A stretch of DNA of 64,000 bases, taken from assembly GCA_958450325.1 (NCBI GenBank), contig OY288244.1, forward strand, positions 33,417,424 to 33,481,423. Reading direction: 5' to 3'. A program made the position numbers and the translations under genes. Shown here piece after piece: positions 1 to 9,634 of this stretch. The notes beneath the pieces were generated by a model. That model was given only the letters and a program-made list of their open reading frames with translations. It was not told the DNA's origin and did not search any database. The DNA comes from Agrostemma githago. Taxonomy: Eukaryota; Streptophyta; Magnoliopsida; Caryophyllales; Caryophyllaceae. How positions within the stretch are numbered: the first letter of the stretch is position 1; each line of letters opens with the position of its first letter.

Positions 1-183
1 ATACTTTGTGTACAGCCCATGACGACATAGAGTGGGCTCGTATGGTTCCGAATAACCACAAAATTCGGTGGCGACTCCATTTTGACTTAAATTTCGAACC
101 CGAGAACAATCTCACCACGAGATTCATTTGCCTACCCAAACCCGCGCGTGGCCGCGTCGGGGTGGACCTACGTCATGTCCACA
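1..183 (+). mobile_element. 3' end of a Tat-type LTR, cut by the window start
   Basis: The sequence matches the last ~180 bp of the solo LTR ending at 48357 and, on the other strand, the LTR ends starting at 49280 and 56452. It includes the CCCGCGCGTGGCCGCGTCGG block and ends ATGTCCACA. No primer binding site follows base 183, so this is a solo LTR or a 3' LTR. The 97-codon frame across it is non-coding LTR sequence. Confidence 0.8.
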
Positions 184-408
184 AAATCATTCCAAGAGTG
201 CTACATAGGGGTGTAGATAGGTGGAACCACTTCTTGAGCACACAAGCAAGTAGATTGAGCACACAACTAGATAGCCACCTTGAAAAATCAAGGACCTAAT
301 ACTTGTATCTCAAACTTAGACATTAAGCATAGGATTATCGTAAGATAGATTAATTATAAGAAAAGAGAGTAATCAAAAGATTGAAACTTGGATAAAGATA
401 AGAGTCTT
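184..408. other. Unassigned repeat flank, 5' side of LINE-1
   Basis: No gene is visible. Bases ~317-408 are the left part of a ~215-bp unit whose right part continues after LINE-1 at 31705. A second full unit follows at about 31830-32051. The next flank lies at 32052-32535 and 39704-40253, on either side of a LARD-like insertion. Confidence 0.6.
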
Positions 409-413
409 CGGTT

Positions 414-765
414 ATGAATATCGGAGATTCCCACGGAGTGGAGCGTGATTCTAAGGACGCTATTCAGAGAGCCTTCCTTGCCTATTATGAGAATTTGTTA
501 GGTGAGTCCTTACCAGTGAGTCAGGTAAATGTGGGAGTGGTCCACCGGGGCCATATTTGTTCGGATATGCACAGGGCTTTATTATCTCAGCATGTGACAG
601 CAGCGGAGGTTAAGGAGGTGTTGTTCAGTATTCCTAAGGAGAAGTCACCTGGTCCTGAGCGGTATATTAGCCAGTTCTACAAAGACTCGTGGGAGGTTAT
701 TGGTGACGAGGTGACCAAGGCAGTCCAAGATTTTTTTGTGTCAAGTAAACTTCTAAAACAGGTTA
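414..765 (+). pseudogene. LINE-1 ORF2, reverse transcriptase N-terminal fragment
   Basis: The open frame encodes the start of an L1-type reverse transcriptase. It includes the segment VTAAEVKEVLFSIPKEKSPG, matching the VTAAEVKATIFSIPDDKSPG block of LINE-2 at 6292-6351. The family's KSPGPDG is changed to KSPGPER. The frame ends because the Tekay LTR begins at 771; the next residues resume at 28173. No endonuclease part is present, because the LINE is truncated at its 5' end at 409. It is a fragment with no independent function. Confidence 0.8.
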
Positions 766-770
766 ACTGT

Positions 771-3267
771 TGTAACAACCCGGATTTTTAATGACTTAAA
801 TTAATAGATAATGCGGAAAATTATTTAAGTCATTTAATTATACAATATCAGAGTATGATTAAAATCCAGATCACTACGGATCCTTATAAGAAACGACTAT
901 TAACAAGATAGTCTTGATTTACTAGTACAAAATATAAACCGTATTTTATACAAATATTTTATTAAGTCTCTCACTCGATCCTTTCCCATCGCCCTATACC
1001 TGCAAAAATATAAAACAGAGGCCGCTGAGCGGAACAGCAACCAAACTGTTCACCTAACATCATCTCATACACATAAGACAATCATGTGAATAACAAATAA
1101 TATGCTTACGAAAATATTAAAGGATATCACGTAACAGATAGTTTTCTTTATTCCAATTAACCAACATGTGAGGTGATGAAAACGATAGAGTTTAGAAGAT
1201 GGGACATTGGCAGTCATTTTATTTTAAATCATTTTTCAAGTGAACATATAAACACACGAGTCGTGGCTCCTAGTATCACCGCTACATCCTATTGGCTTGA
1301 ATCTCACCAATAAAAGTAACCGTGTTACCGACTCGTAGACCGAACCGATCTCATGAGGTTTACATCTCACCCAGAAGGCTCAATTGGGTCGAACTTCAAT
1401 TATATTATATGTTTATTCAGAAGATGATATTATATGTTTATTTAGAAGGTGCTCTGGGCGAAATGAAAGCTGATGATTACATTCTCTGCATCACCAAGAG
1501 AGAACCCGCAGTTTTCAGAATCTTGTTATGCCCCCATAATCTAGGTAGTAATACTGATCAAGTACTTGTCTATATATGCGCACATACCCTACGCAGACTC
1601 TTGGACCGCAGTCCTGACTACCGTAGAACGACTACCTTAAACATTAGGTCGACTCTCAGCCGCAACTTTTGAGTCTGCTTTTCATTACAAGTGCAGTCGA
1701 AACACCACGAGTGATAGAATCCAACACAAGCTATTCGTTCCAGACTCGCATCGTAAACTTTATATAAAAGTTGTCCGTGAACAAGTAGTATTTTATTTGG
1801 TGACCTTCAATAATTGGTCGGTCTCATTTAAATATTCACTTTCCCAATTCTTACGTTTGGTGAGACAATGTGATACTTTATTCCCTTAGTATTGTCCAAA
1901 ACATCATATCTCAAATATTGTATATGGAGTATCCTTTATTTTTAAAATAAAAATCTCTTGTAAATAAGGTTTCATATTAAATTTAAAACTTAAGATACAA
2001 AAATATATTTTAAAATTTTACCGTTTTTGGAAAAATACAATTTAAATCATACTTAGTCGTATTATAAAATTTTGACGTGAAATTTCTTTTAATAATCATG
2101 ATTGTCGTATAAAAATTTTTAAAATAATTTAAGTTCGTTCATTCTAGAAAACGTAATTAATTTTATAAATATAAGTGGAGTAAAATTTTATTCGTAAACA
2201 AACAATGAAAACATTAAAACGAATTTAGACATAAACATGCTCTAAGTAAGTAAAATTAACAAGATGAGCAATTCATAGGAAATAGAATTTATAAGTATAA
2301 GAACATAAATAACACGTAAAATACAATTAACATTAATTTAACATATCATAAGTAAATTTTACTCTCTTTAGGTTCTTTTAATTATTTAACCAGTTTCTTA
2401 AATAAACATAAATGTAAATGTGATAAATAAATTTAACAAGTGGTAATTTAGTCAAGTTAAAGGTAGTTATAAACAAAATATATAACATGAATAAATTATC
2501 ACGTAACATTTATATATATATATATAAGTAATTTAGTCATACAAATAAGTCTAAATATTTAAATAAACAATTTATTAAAGTTAGTAACACGATATACTTA
2601 TATATAAAAAATGTTGTTAAAAGAAAAGTTTGGTTACCTTGATAGCTACTATTTATTATTTGTATTAGAATTAAAGATTGTCGGGGTCGATGATGTCGTC
2701 TAAACTGAGAATATCGTCTCCTCCTTCTTCTAGAATAATACGTTTACCCATACAAAAGAAGATGAATTAGTTAGATTCTGACCTTACTAAAATAATAAAA
2801 AGTAAAATAATAAGTACCGTAACAAAAATAGACTAATAAGATGAAAGGTTGGAGGAGTAGTAAATACGTACGTTGAGTAAGGTTACTATGTTGATGAGGT
2901 GAAAAAAAATTCTACGAACACTCCTATTTATAGGACGAATTTGTCCTACTACATCACTCTACACCTAGAGTAGGGAGCATTAGTAAACTTCTACTCTCAT
3001 GGATGAACACCATGCAATGATCAGGCATGACCAAGTAAAATTTATTATAAAAATTTTTTGTAAGACGTAAGTACGTTCCGTAGTCTTGTTTACGACCTCG
3101 TGTAACGGATTTTAAAACATTATATAAAAATTTTGATAAATCATTCAAATCTTATGAGACGAGAAAATGTCTGCATTACAGGTTTCTATTAAAATATTTT
3201 CGAGTCTTAAACTTTGTTTAACGAAAGATAACATTTTAAATACGTTTATTAAACACGGAGTGTTGCA
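771..3267 (-). repeat. Tekay 3' LTR
   Basis: This 2,497-bp copy pairs with 25697-28167. I counted 6 substitutions in the first ~109 aligned bases, so the insertion is not recent. It contains no gene; the frames at 1322-1672 and 2954-3148 are chance. The terminal TG...CA is changed to TG...GCA at the internal edge. Confidence 0.92.
2926..2932 (-). promoter_or_regulatory. TATA box of the Tekay LTR (3' copy)
   Basis: The minus strand reads CCTATAAATAGG. The same motif is kept in the other LTR at 27824-27830, where it would act as the element's promoter. Confidence 0.6.
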
Positions 3268-3280
3268 ATCTACCCCCCTT
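3268..3280 (-). promoter_or_regulatory. Tekay polypurine tract
   Basis: The minus strand reads AAGGGGGGTAGAT directly before the 3' LTR. This is the expected position and composition of the plus-strand priming tract. Confidence 0.75.
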
Positions 3281-3972
3281 AAAATAATTTCGTCCTCGAA
3301 ATTCTGGTATAACTTAAGGGTTTGACTTAAGTTTTATATTCTACCTGAATCAAATAGTTGTGGGTGTTTCTCTCGCATTGAGGCCTCAGTTTCCCACGTG
3401 GCTTACTCATATTTCTGACCTCTCCACAATACTTTGACAAGGGCTATTACTTTCCTCCTTCAAGTACATACATCTCTTTCTAGGATTCGAACGGGCCTTT
3501 CAGAATAAGTAAGGTTTGGTTCTAAGGATATCGCATCTGGTGTAGTAATGTGTGAAGGATCACTTCTATATTTTCTTAATTGGGATACATGGAATACATT
3601 ATGAACTTTCTTTAGGTTAATGGGTAAATCCAATCGATATGCTACTTGACCTATTCGATCCAAAATCTCATAAGGTCCGATATACTTAGGACTCAATTTT
3701 CCTTTAACTCCAAATCTTCTCACCCCTTTCATTGGTGCAACGTTTAGGAATACTTTATCTCCAACCTCAAATTCAATTGGTCGTCTATGCGTATTTGCAT
3801 AAGCTTTTTGTCTATCTTGTGCAGCTTGAAGTTTCTCTCGAATTATTTTAATCTGTTGAATCTGGTCTTGGATAATCTGAGGTCCTAAACCGACATTGTC
3901 AATAATGTCATCCCAGCATACTGGGCTTCTACACCTTTTACCATACAATGCTTCAAAAGGAGCACATCCCAA
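3281..3972 (-). pseudogene. Tekay integrase C-terminal part and degenerate chromodomain
   Basis: An open frame of 170 codons (3972 to 3460) starts in the integrase core at PFEALYGKRCRSPVCW and runs through the GPY/F-type C-terminal domain: KGKLSPKYIGPYEILDRIG, then VFHVSQLRKY. Beyond its stop at 3460, the degraded frame still reads VKVLWRGQ and ATWETEASM. That is the chromodomain-like tail typical of Tekay/Del, with stops inside it. Such tails bind chromatin and guide integration. A frameshift separates this part from the catalytic core at 3885-4421. It lies directly before the polypurine tract. Confidence 0.85.
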
Positions 3973-4618
3973 ACTAGCATGGTACTATTATTATATGAAA
4001 ATTTTATTAACGGAGGGTTCTTCTCCCAACTTATTGGAAATTCTAGGGTACATGCTCGTAACATATCCTTGAGGGTTCGGATAGTCCTTTTTGTTTGATC
4101 ATCAGTTCCTAGGTGAAAAGTTGTGCTCATTCTAATCTTACTACCCAATAATTGTTGTAATTTGTCCCTAAATTTCGACGTAAATCTCGGGTCTCGATCT
4201 GAAATAATTTCCTCGGGTACTCCATTAAGTCTGACTATTTCGGCGATGTAGGCCTCGGCAAATTGCTCTAATCTCCAAGTTTCTTTCATGGGTACAAAAT
4301 GTGCGACTTTTGTTAATCTATCCACGATTACCCAAATAGCGTCTTTCTGACCCTGTGTCCTCGGTAATCCCATAACAAAGTCCATAGAAATTGAACTCCA
4401 CTTTTCTGTAGGGTATATCAAGAGGTTGTAACAGGTCTCCTGGTCTTTGGTGTTTAATCTTCACTTATTAACAAATGAGACATCTGGCTACAAATTCAGC
4501 TACATCTCGTTTCATGCCCGACCACCAAAATCGTTGTTTCAAATCTTTATATATCTTATCTGATCCTGGGTCCATAGAATACTTAGATCTATGAGCTTCG
4601 CTCAGAATCTTATTCCTC
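3885..4618 (-). pseudogene. Tekay integrase zinc-binding and catalytic core
   Basis: The open part (4421 to 3885) carries the core: first acid in SMDFVMGLP, second in ISDRDPRFTSKF. The third position of the DDE triad is Lys, in QTKRTIRTL, where the family has Glu (SERT or TERT), so strand transfer should be lost. Upstream, 4422-4618 still reads as the integrase zinc-binding region (KILSEAHRSKYSMDPGSDK, then WWSGMKRDVAEFV), with a stop in the CxxC segment. LINE-2 is inserted at its upstream edge and the frame resumes at 8400. A frameshift near 3972 cuts off the C-terminal domain. Confidence 0.88.
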
Positions 4619-4632
4619 AAAATATCATGATC

Positions 4633-4980
4633 ATGGGGCACGAAACAAAGGAATGCAAAGCTAATGGTATTAACTCCATTGATAAGTCCCCTCCACCAAA
4701 AAAATTATGGAGACAGGTGCGCAAATCTGCAGTGGATTTACCTATAAAACAGACTGAATCGTCCATTGAGGCGCCTGCAGGCATCATAAACTATAGTGAT
4801 AAACCAAGCAGAACAAAAGAATCGATGAATGCAAAGCCTAATGATCCAGGACCAACTGAAAGGAATATGCAACACAAGGAAGAGGGGGCTAAGAAGACCA
4901 CTGGATCATATGTGACAGTCCTGACTGGCAACCCAGCCAAGGAAATAAGGATACCATCAACCACACCAACTCACAAATGA
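4633..4980 (+). pseudogene. LINE-2 ORF1 C-terminal fragment
   Basis: This is the tail of the RNA-binding ORF1 protein. It starts with GHETKEC, the second half of a CCHC zinc knuckle, and continues through a basic, Pro/Lys-rich stretch to a TGA at 4978-4980. The N-terminal part is absent because of 5' truncation. The ATG at 4591 lies in gypsy and target-repeat sequence and is not the gene's start. Its stop overlaps the ORF2 start in ATGA, suggesting termination-reinitiation for ORF2 translation. Confidence 0.75.
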
Positions 4981-7288
4981 AGCTTGGATTTTGGAATATT
5001 AGAGGTATGAATAAAGGGAAGAAACAACAACAAATAAATAATTTTCTTCATGAGAATAACGTAGGCTATTTCGGCTTATTAGAAACCAAAGTTAAGGCGG
5101 TGAACTCGAATAAGGCTATGACTCATTACTTTAAAGATTGGAGTATAGTTACTAATAAGAAAGAGCACCCAATAGGGAGGGTGTGGGTGCTCTGGAATCA
5201 TAACCATTGCGAGGTTTGGCCACTCCTGAGTAACCCTCAAATGATCCACACTAAGGTTAGGATTCTCCACTCTAATAAGATCATTCATGTTACGATGGTT
5301 TATGCTTTTAATGATTTAAAAGAAAGAGAAACCCTCTGGAGGGACCTGAGAAACATTCTTCTTAATACAAGAGGCCCTTCGCTTTTTGGTGGTGATTTCA
5401 ATTGTGTCTTGAAGGCGGAGGAATGATTGGGGGGACAGTTCTCAGTCGCGGAGGCCAGGCCTTTTCAGAGCTGTATTTCTCATTGTGAAATGACTGATTG
5501 CCTGTCAGTAGGTCCGTACTATACATGGAATAACAAACAACGACCTGAAGATAGGATTTATAGTAGACTTGATAGGTGCCTTGTTAATCAAGAGTGGATG
5601 GCATCGATGGCTAATAACATAGCATATTTTCTTCCGGAAGGCCTTTTCGATCACTGTCCGTGTTTTTCTAAGGATGATGGGGATCATGATATGAGGAAGA
5701 GACCATTCAAATATTTTAACATGTGGATTAGATCCCCCCACTTTACTCCAGAGGTTCGCGCAAGCTGGCAGCAAGAGGTAAAAGGTACCCGCATGTTCTG
5801 TACAGTAAAGAAGCTGCAGCGGCTTAAACCTGTACTCAAGAAGCTGAACAAAGACCATTTTTCTGAGATTGAGCGAGCAACTGATATAGCAGAAGTGGAA
5901 CTTATTAATCTGCAGAAGATCTTGGCTCTTAATCCAAACGATGCTGTCCTTAAGAAGCAGGAGAGAGTGGCACATGATAGATATGCATATTTACAGGAGT
6001 CATGCATTGAATATCTTCAGCAAAAATCGAAATGTGCTTGGATTAAAGACGGCGACCAGAACACTAGTTACTTCCATGGCTCGCTCAGAGCCAGGAGGAT
6101 CAATAACAAGGTCGCCCAGATCATTGATGAGGATGGTGATTCACATAATAATCAAGAGGACATTCAGAAGGCATTCCTCAACTACTATAAGCGGCTTTTA
6201 GAGGAAAACATGACCACTACCAAGGTGAATCAAAGAGTGATTGACCAAGGGAATACTTGCTCTCCTGCGCATATTCAGAGGCTCGATCAACAAGTCACTG
6301 CCGCGGAAGTTAAAGCTACTATATTCAGCATTCCGGATGATAAATCCCCTGGCCCTGACGGGTACACTAGTAAATTCTTCAAGGATGCGTGGAATATAGT
6401 GGGAAATGATGTTTGCGAGGCAGTCTTGGATTTTTTCAACTCGGGGCGGATGTTGAAACAGCTTAATACAACAGCAATCACATTGATTCCAAAAGTGGAG
6501 AGGCCTTCAACGGTCCATCAATTTAGACCGATTGCTTGTTGCAACGTGGTGTACAAGGCTATTTCTAAAATTCTATGCGCAAGGCTTGCCGATGTGCTAC
6601 CAGACCTTATCTCACCGGTCCAAGGTGGATTTATAAAAGGGAGAAGCATTATTGAAAACATTCTTATCTGTCAAGACATAATCAGGCTATATAACAGAAA
6701 GAGTGTCTCGCCTAGATGTATCTTTAAATTTGATCTCCACAAAGCATATGACACGGTGGAATGGGAGTTCCTGGACCAAATGCTGATTTCATTACAATTC
6801 CCATCTCACTTCAGGAAACTCATTACGCAGTGCGTGAAGACTGCCACTTATTCCCTCAATGTGAATGACAATTCTTTTGGATTCTTCGCAGGCAAGAGAG
6901 GTCTCCGTCAAGGAGACCCACTATCTCTTTTACTCTTCACAATATGTATGGAATACCTTACCCGGCTGCTTCAGTTCACTACTTCAACTAGGCCGTTCAA
7001 ATTCCACCCCTTATGCAAGCCGATGAAATTGACCTGTCTTATGTTCGCCGATGACTTACTTCTTTTCAGCAAGGGGGTGTCGATTCTATGATGGTTTTAC
7101 TGAGGACGTTCGCGTCATTTTCCGTTGCTTCTGGATTAAAAATGAGCAAAGGTAAATCTAACGCTTATTTTAATGGGGTGACTCAGGAAGTCCGAAGAGA
7201 TATTATCCGTATTTCAGGATGTTCTGAAGGTATAATGCCTTTTAGATATCTTGGCGTACCAATCAACCATCCAAACTGTCCGTCGTAG
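4977..7288 (+). pseudogene. LINE-2 ORF2: endonuclease and reverse transcriptase
   Basis: ORF2 begins at ATG 4977, overlapping the ORF1 stop. Residues 1-149 are the APE-type endonuclease, which nicks target DNA: GFWNIRGM, LLETK, and GGDFNCV near the end. A TGA at 5424 interrupts the domain, which continues as YSRLDRCLV and DHCP. The 554-codon frame 5427-7091 is otherwise intact. It holds the reverse transcriptase: KSPGPDGY, FRPIACCNVVYK, KFDLHKAYDTVEWEFL, GLRQGDPLS and the catalytic FADDLLLF near its end. A frameshift at about 7085 and a stop at 7286 follow. It is recognisable throughout but not functional as it stands. Confidence 0.9.
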
Positions 7289-8309
7289 ACTGTCAACCCC
7301 TTGTCAATAAGCTGGTTGAGCGTATCAGGCGATTCGGAACTAGAAAATTGTCGTACGCAGGAAGATTGGTGCTAATTAAAAGTGTCTTGGCGAATCTTCA
7401 CTCGTATTGGAATTCCATTTTCATCATTCCCAATGCAATTATAAAGCAGATTGACTCGATTTATAGAAACTATTTGTGGGATGGTGGAGCGGACTCCATA
7501 AGGTTCCCAATGTTGCGTGGGAGAAAGTATGTAAGTCCTATAAGGAAGGGGGGTTGAACTTAACTCAGTCAGCTCACTGGAACAAAGCGGCGATCTGCAA
7601 GCTCGTCTGGTGGATTACCTCGAATCAGAACAAGCTCTGGGTGCAATGGGTTCACCACGTCTATTTAAAAGGACAAGATTGGGATACGTATCAGCCAAAT
7701 GGTGACTGTAATTGGGCCTGGAAGAAGGTATGCCAGATTCGTGACCTTCTTAAACCTGGTATGAATTCTAATGCTTGGAGCCTGCAGGAAGAGAACCGCT
7801 ATACTGTATCGAAGGGCTATCACTGGTTACGGGAGAAGAGCGACATCGTTCAGTGGCATAATCTAGTTTGGAACCCTTGGACTATTCCAAAACATAGATT
7901 CCATGCTTGGTTGATTCAACATAAAGCCTTGAACCTCAAGCAGAAATTGTACAGGCTTCTCATTGTTGAAGATGATAATTGCTGCATATGTGGTGAAGGG
8001 ACGAAAAATGATAATCATCTATTTCAGGAATGCTACTTCACGAGCAGACTCAAGAGAGCAGTTACTCAAAAACTAAAGTGGGCTGATAGCTTTGATTATA
8101 CTAATGATAGAACGCAGCGGGTGAGAGGGTCAAAACTCCAACGAGCAGTTAAAAACGGGATACATAATGCAATCAATTATGCCGTGTGGATGCAAAGGAA
8201 TAGAAGCAGGCTAGAGTTACATTTATTCATCTGGATTACCTATCTAGGAGGATCATTGCTGATTACAAGTTATACTGTAATAGTAGAAGTAATCAAAAAT
8301 TTATTATGA
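7289..8309 (+). pseudogene. LINE-2 ORF2 C-terminal region
   Basis: The first part (7348-7557) reads SYAGRLVLIKSVLANLHSYW, the region after the palm. A frame change in the overlap 7476-7557 leads to a long frame ending at 8309. That frame includes GGLNLTQSAHWNKAAICKLV and the zf-RVT cysteine/histidine cluster CCICGEGTKNDNHLFQEC at ~7980-8034, then RGSKLQRAVKNG and WMQRNRSRLEL. These are the same blocks, in the same order, as in LINE-1. About 80 bp of 3' UTR separate the stop from the A-tail. Confidence 0.85.
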
Positions 8310-8398
8310 AGGACAAGAATTTCCTATCTGGCCTGATGAGGCAATCTCTGTAAATAATGTAATCATTTATAATATACTTACCTTTACCAAAAAAAAAA

Positions 8399-8967
8399 TT
8401 ATCCTGATCGGGTACACACCATCTACCCTTAAGTCTCAAGCTTCCATCTTGATGAATAGTGAAATCCTGTTTTCCACTTGTCTGAACTTCTTCTCGTAAT
8501 TTCATTAGTTTCGGATCTTCCAATTAAACGGTTCTTATTTCATGAAATAGATCAGGTTCAACCACCATATTAAATAATGTCGTATCTCCATGCTTTACCA
8601 TTTCTATGTCAAGTTTCTCCAAATCATGAATCAACGTACTCATCGAATGACTTTTCTTTCTGCTCAAGGCGTCAGCCACCACATTGGCTTTCTCCTCATG
8701 GTATAACAGTTCAATGTTATAATCCTTAATCAGTTCTAACCATATGCGTTGTCTCATGTTCAACTCCTTCTGAGTGAATATATACTTAAGACTCTTATGA
8801 ACGGTGTAAAACTTACAACTAACTTCATACAAATAATGTCTCCAAATCTTCAAAGCAAAGACAACGGCGGCTAATTCCAAATCATGACTTGGGTAATTCC
8901 TTTCATGAATGTACAATTGTCTCGAGGCATAAGCTATAACATTCTTTTTTTTTGCATTAGTACGCAT
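8399..8967 (-). pseudogene. Tekay RNase H and linker to integrase
   Basis: The frame 8967-8524 is the RNase H domain, which removes the RNA strand during reverse transcription: VIAYASRQL, HDLELAAVVFALKIWRHYLY, VVADALSRK. The family's TDHKSLKYIF reads TVHKSLKYIF here, so a catalytic Asp is Val. The linker toward integrase (8523-8400) contains DGSLRLKGRWCVPD and stops at the LINE-2 insertion. Frame breaks at 8524 and near 8940 separate it from its neighbours. Confidence 0.88.
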
Positions 8968-9629
8968 CCTAAACCGTTAAGTGATGCGTCACTGAAAACC
9001 TCATACTCCTCTCCATCAGTTGGTACCGTTAAAATCGATGCCGAAATCAATCTTTCCTTAAGATCCTGAAATGCTTTCTCGCATTCCTTGGTCCAAATAT
9101 ACTTCGACTCTTTCTGAAGTAATTTTGTCATGAGTCTTGATATCTTTGAAAATCCGGGTACAAATCTCCTATAATAACCCACAAGTCCTAGAAAACTTCT
9201 TACCTCAGTCACACTCTTAGGTGTCTGCCACTTCTTGACAGCCTCAATCTTAGCGGGGTCTACTTGAATTCCTTCTTTACAAATAATATGTCCCAAAAAT
9301 GCAACTTCATGTAACCAAAATTCACACTTGGACAATTTAGCGTACCACTTGTGATTCCTCAAAATATTCAAAATAGTACGTAGGTGTTTTACATGCTCGA
9401 CAGAGTCCTTAGAATAAAACAAAATATCATCGATAAATACTACCACGCAAGTATCCAAATATTCGTGGAATGTTCTATTCATCTGATCCATGAAGATTGT
9501 TGGTGCATTGATTACCCAAAAGGCATAACTCGAAACTCATAATTACCATAACGAGTTCTAAAAGCGGTTTTCTGAACATCTTCCTCCCTGACCGAAATCT
9601 GATGATAACCCGACCTTAGGTCAATCTTG
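8934..9629 (-). pseudogene. Tekay reverse transcriptase, palm and C-terminal half
   Basis: This continues the reverse transcriptase cut by the LARD insertion. The part next to the insertion reads FSKIDLRSGYHQI and VMPFG, followed by a frameshift at about 9515-9520 where the family has GLTNAP. From Met 9491 the frame holds the catalytic FIDDILFYSKD (the YxDD box with Phe-Ile), LGHIICKEGI, SFLGLVGYYRRFV and the first RNase H segment FSDASLNGLGCVLMQ. The N-terminal half lies at 20734-21111. Removing 9635-20733 restores the reading across FSKIDL. Confidence 0.9.
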
Positions 9630-9634
9630 GAAAA

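Larger units (their letters stand above)
4633..8398 (+). mobile_element. LINE-2: L1-type LINE, 5'-truncated in ORF1
   Basis: This LINE lies in the Tekay integrase region on the opposite strand. It begins inside the ORF1 zinc knuckle and ends in a 10-base A-tail at 8389-8398. The target repeat is imperfect: AAAATATCATGATC at 4619-4632 against AAAATTATCCTGATC overlapping the tail to about 8408. The gypsy reading frame continues across the joint (GRWCVPDQDN at 8400-8430, then LRNKILSEAH at 4590-4618), which confirms the boundaries. Confidence 0.9.

Noticed and set aside
4591..4980. Complete 129-codon protein starting at ATG 4591
   Set aside because: The first 14 codons are Tekay and target-repeat sequence read backwards. 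The real content is a truncated LINE ORF1 tail.
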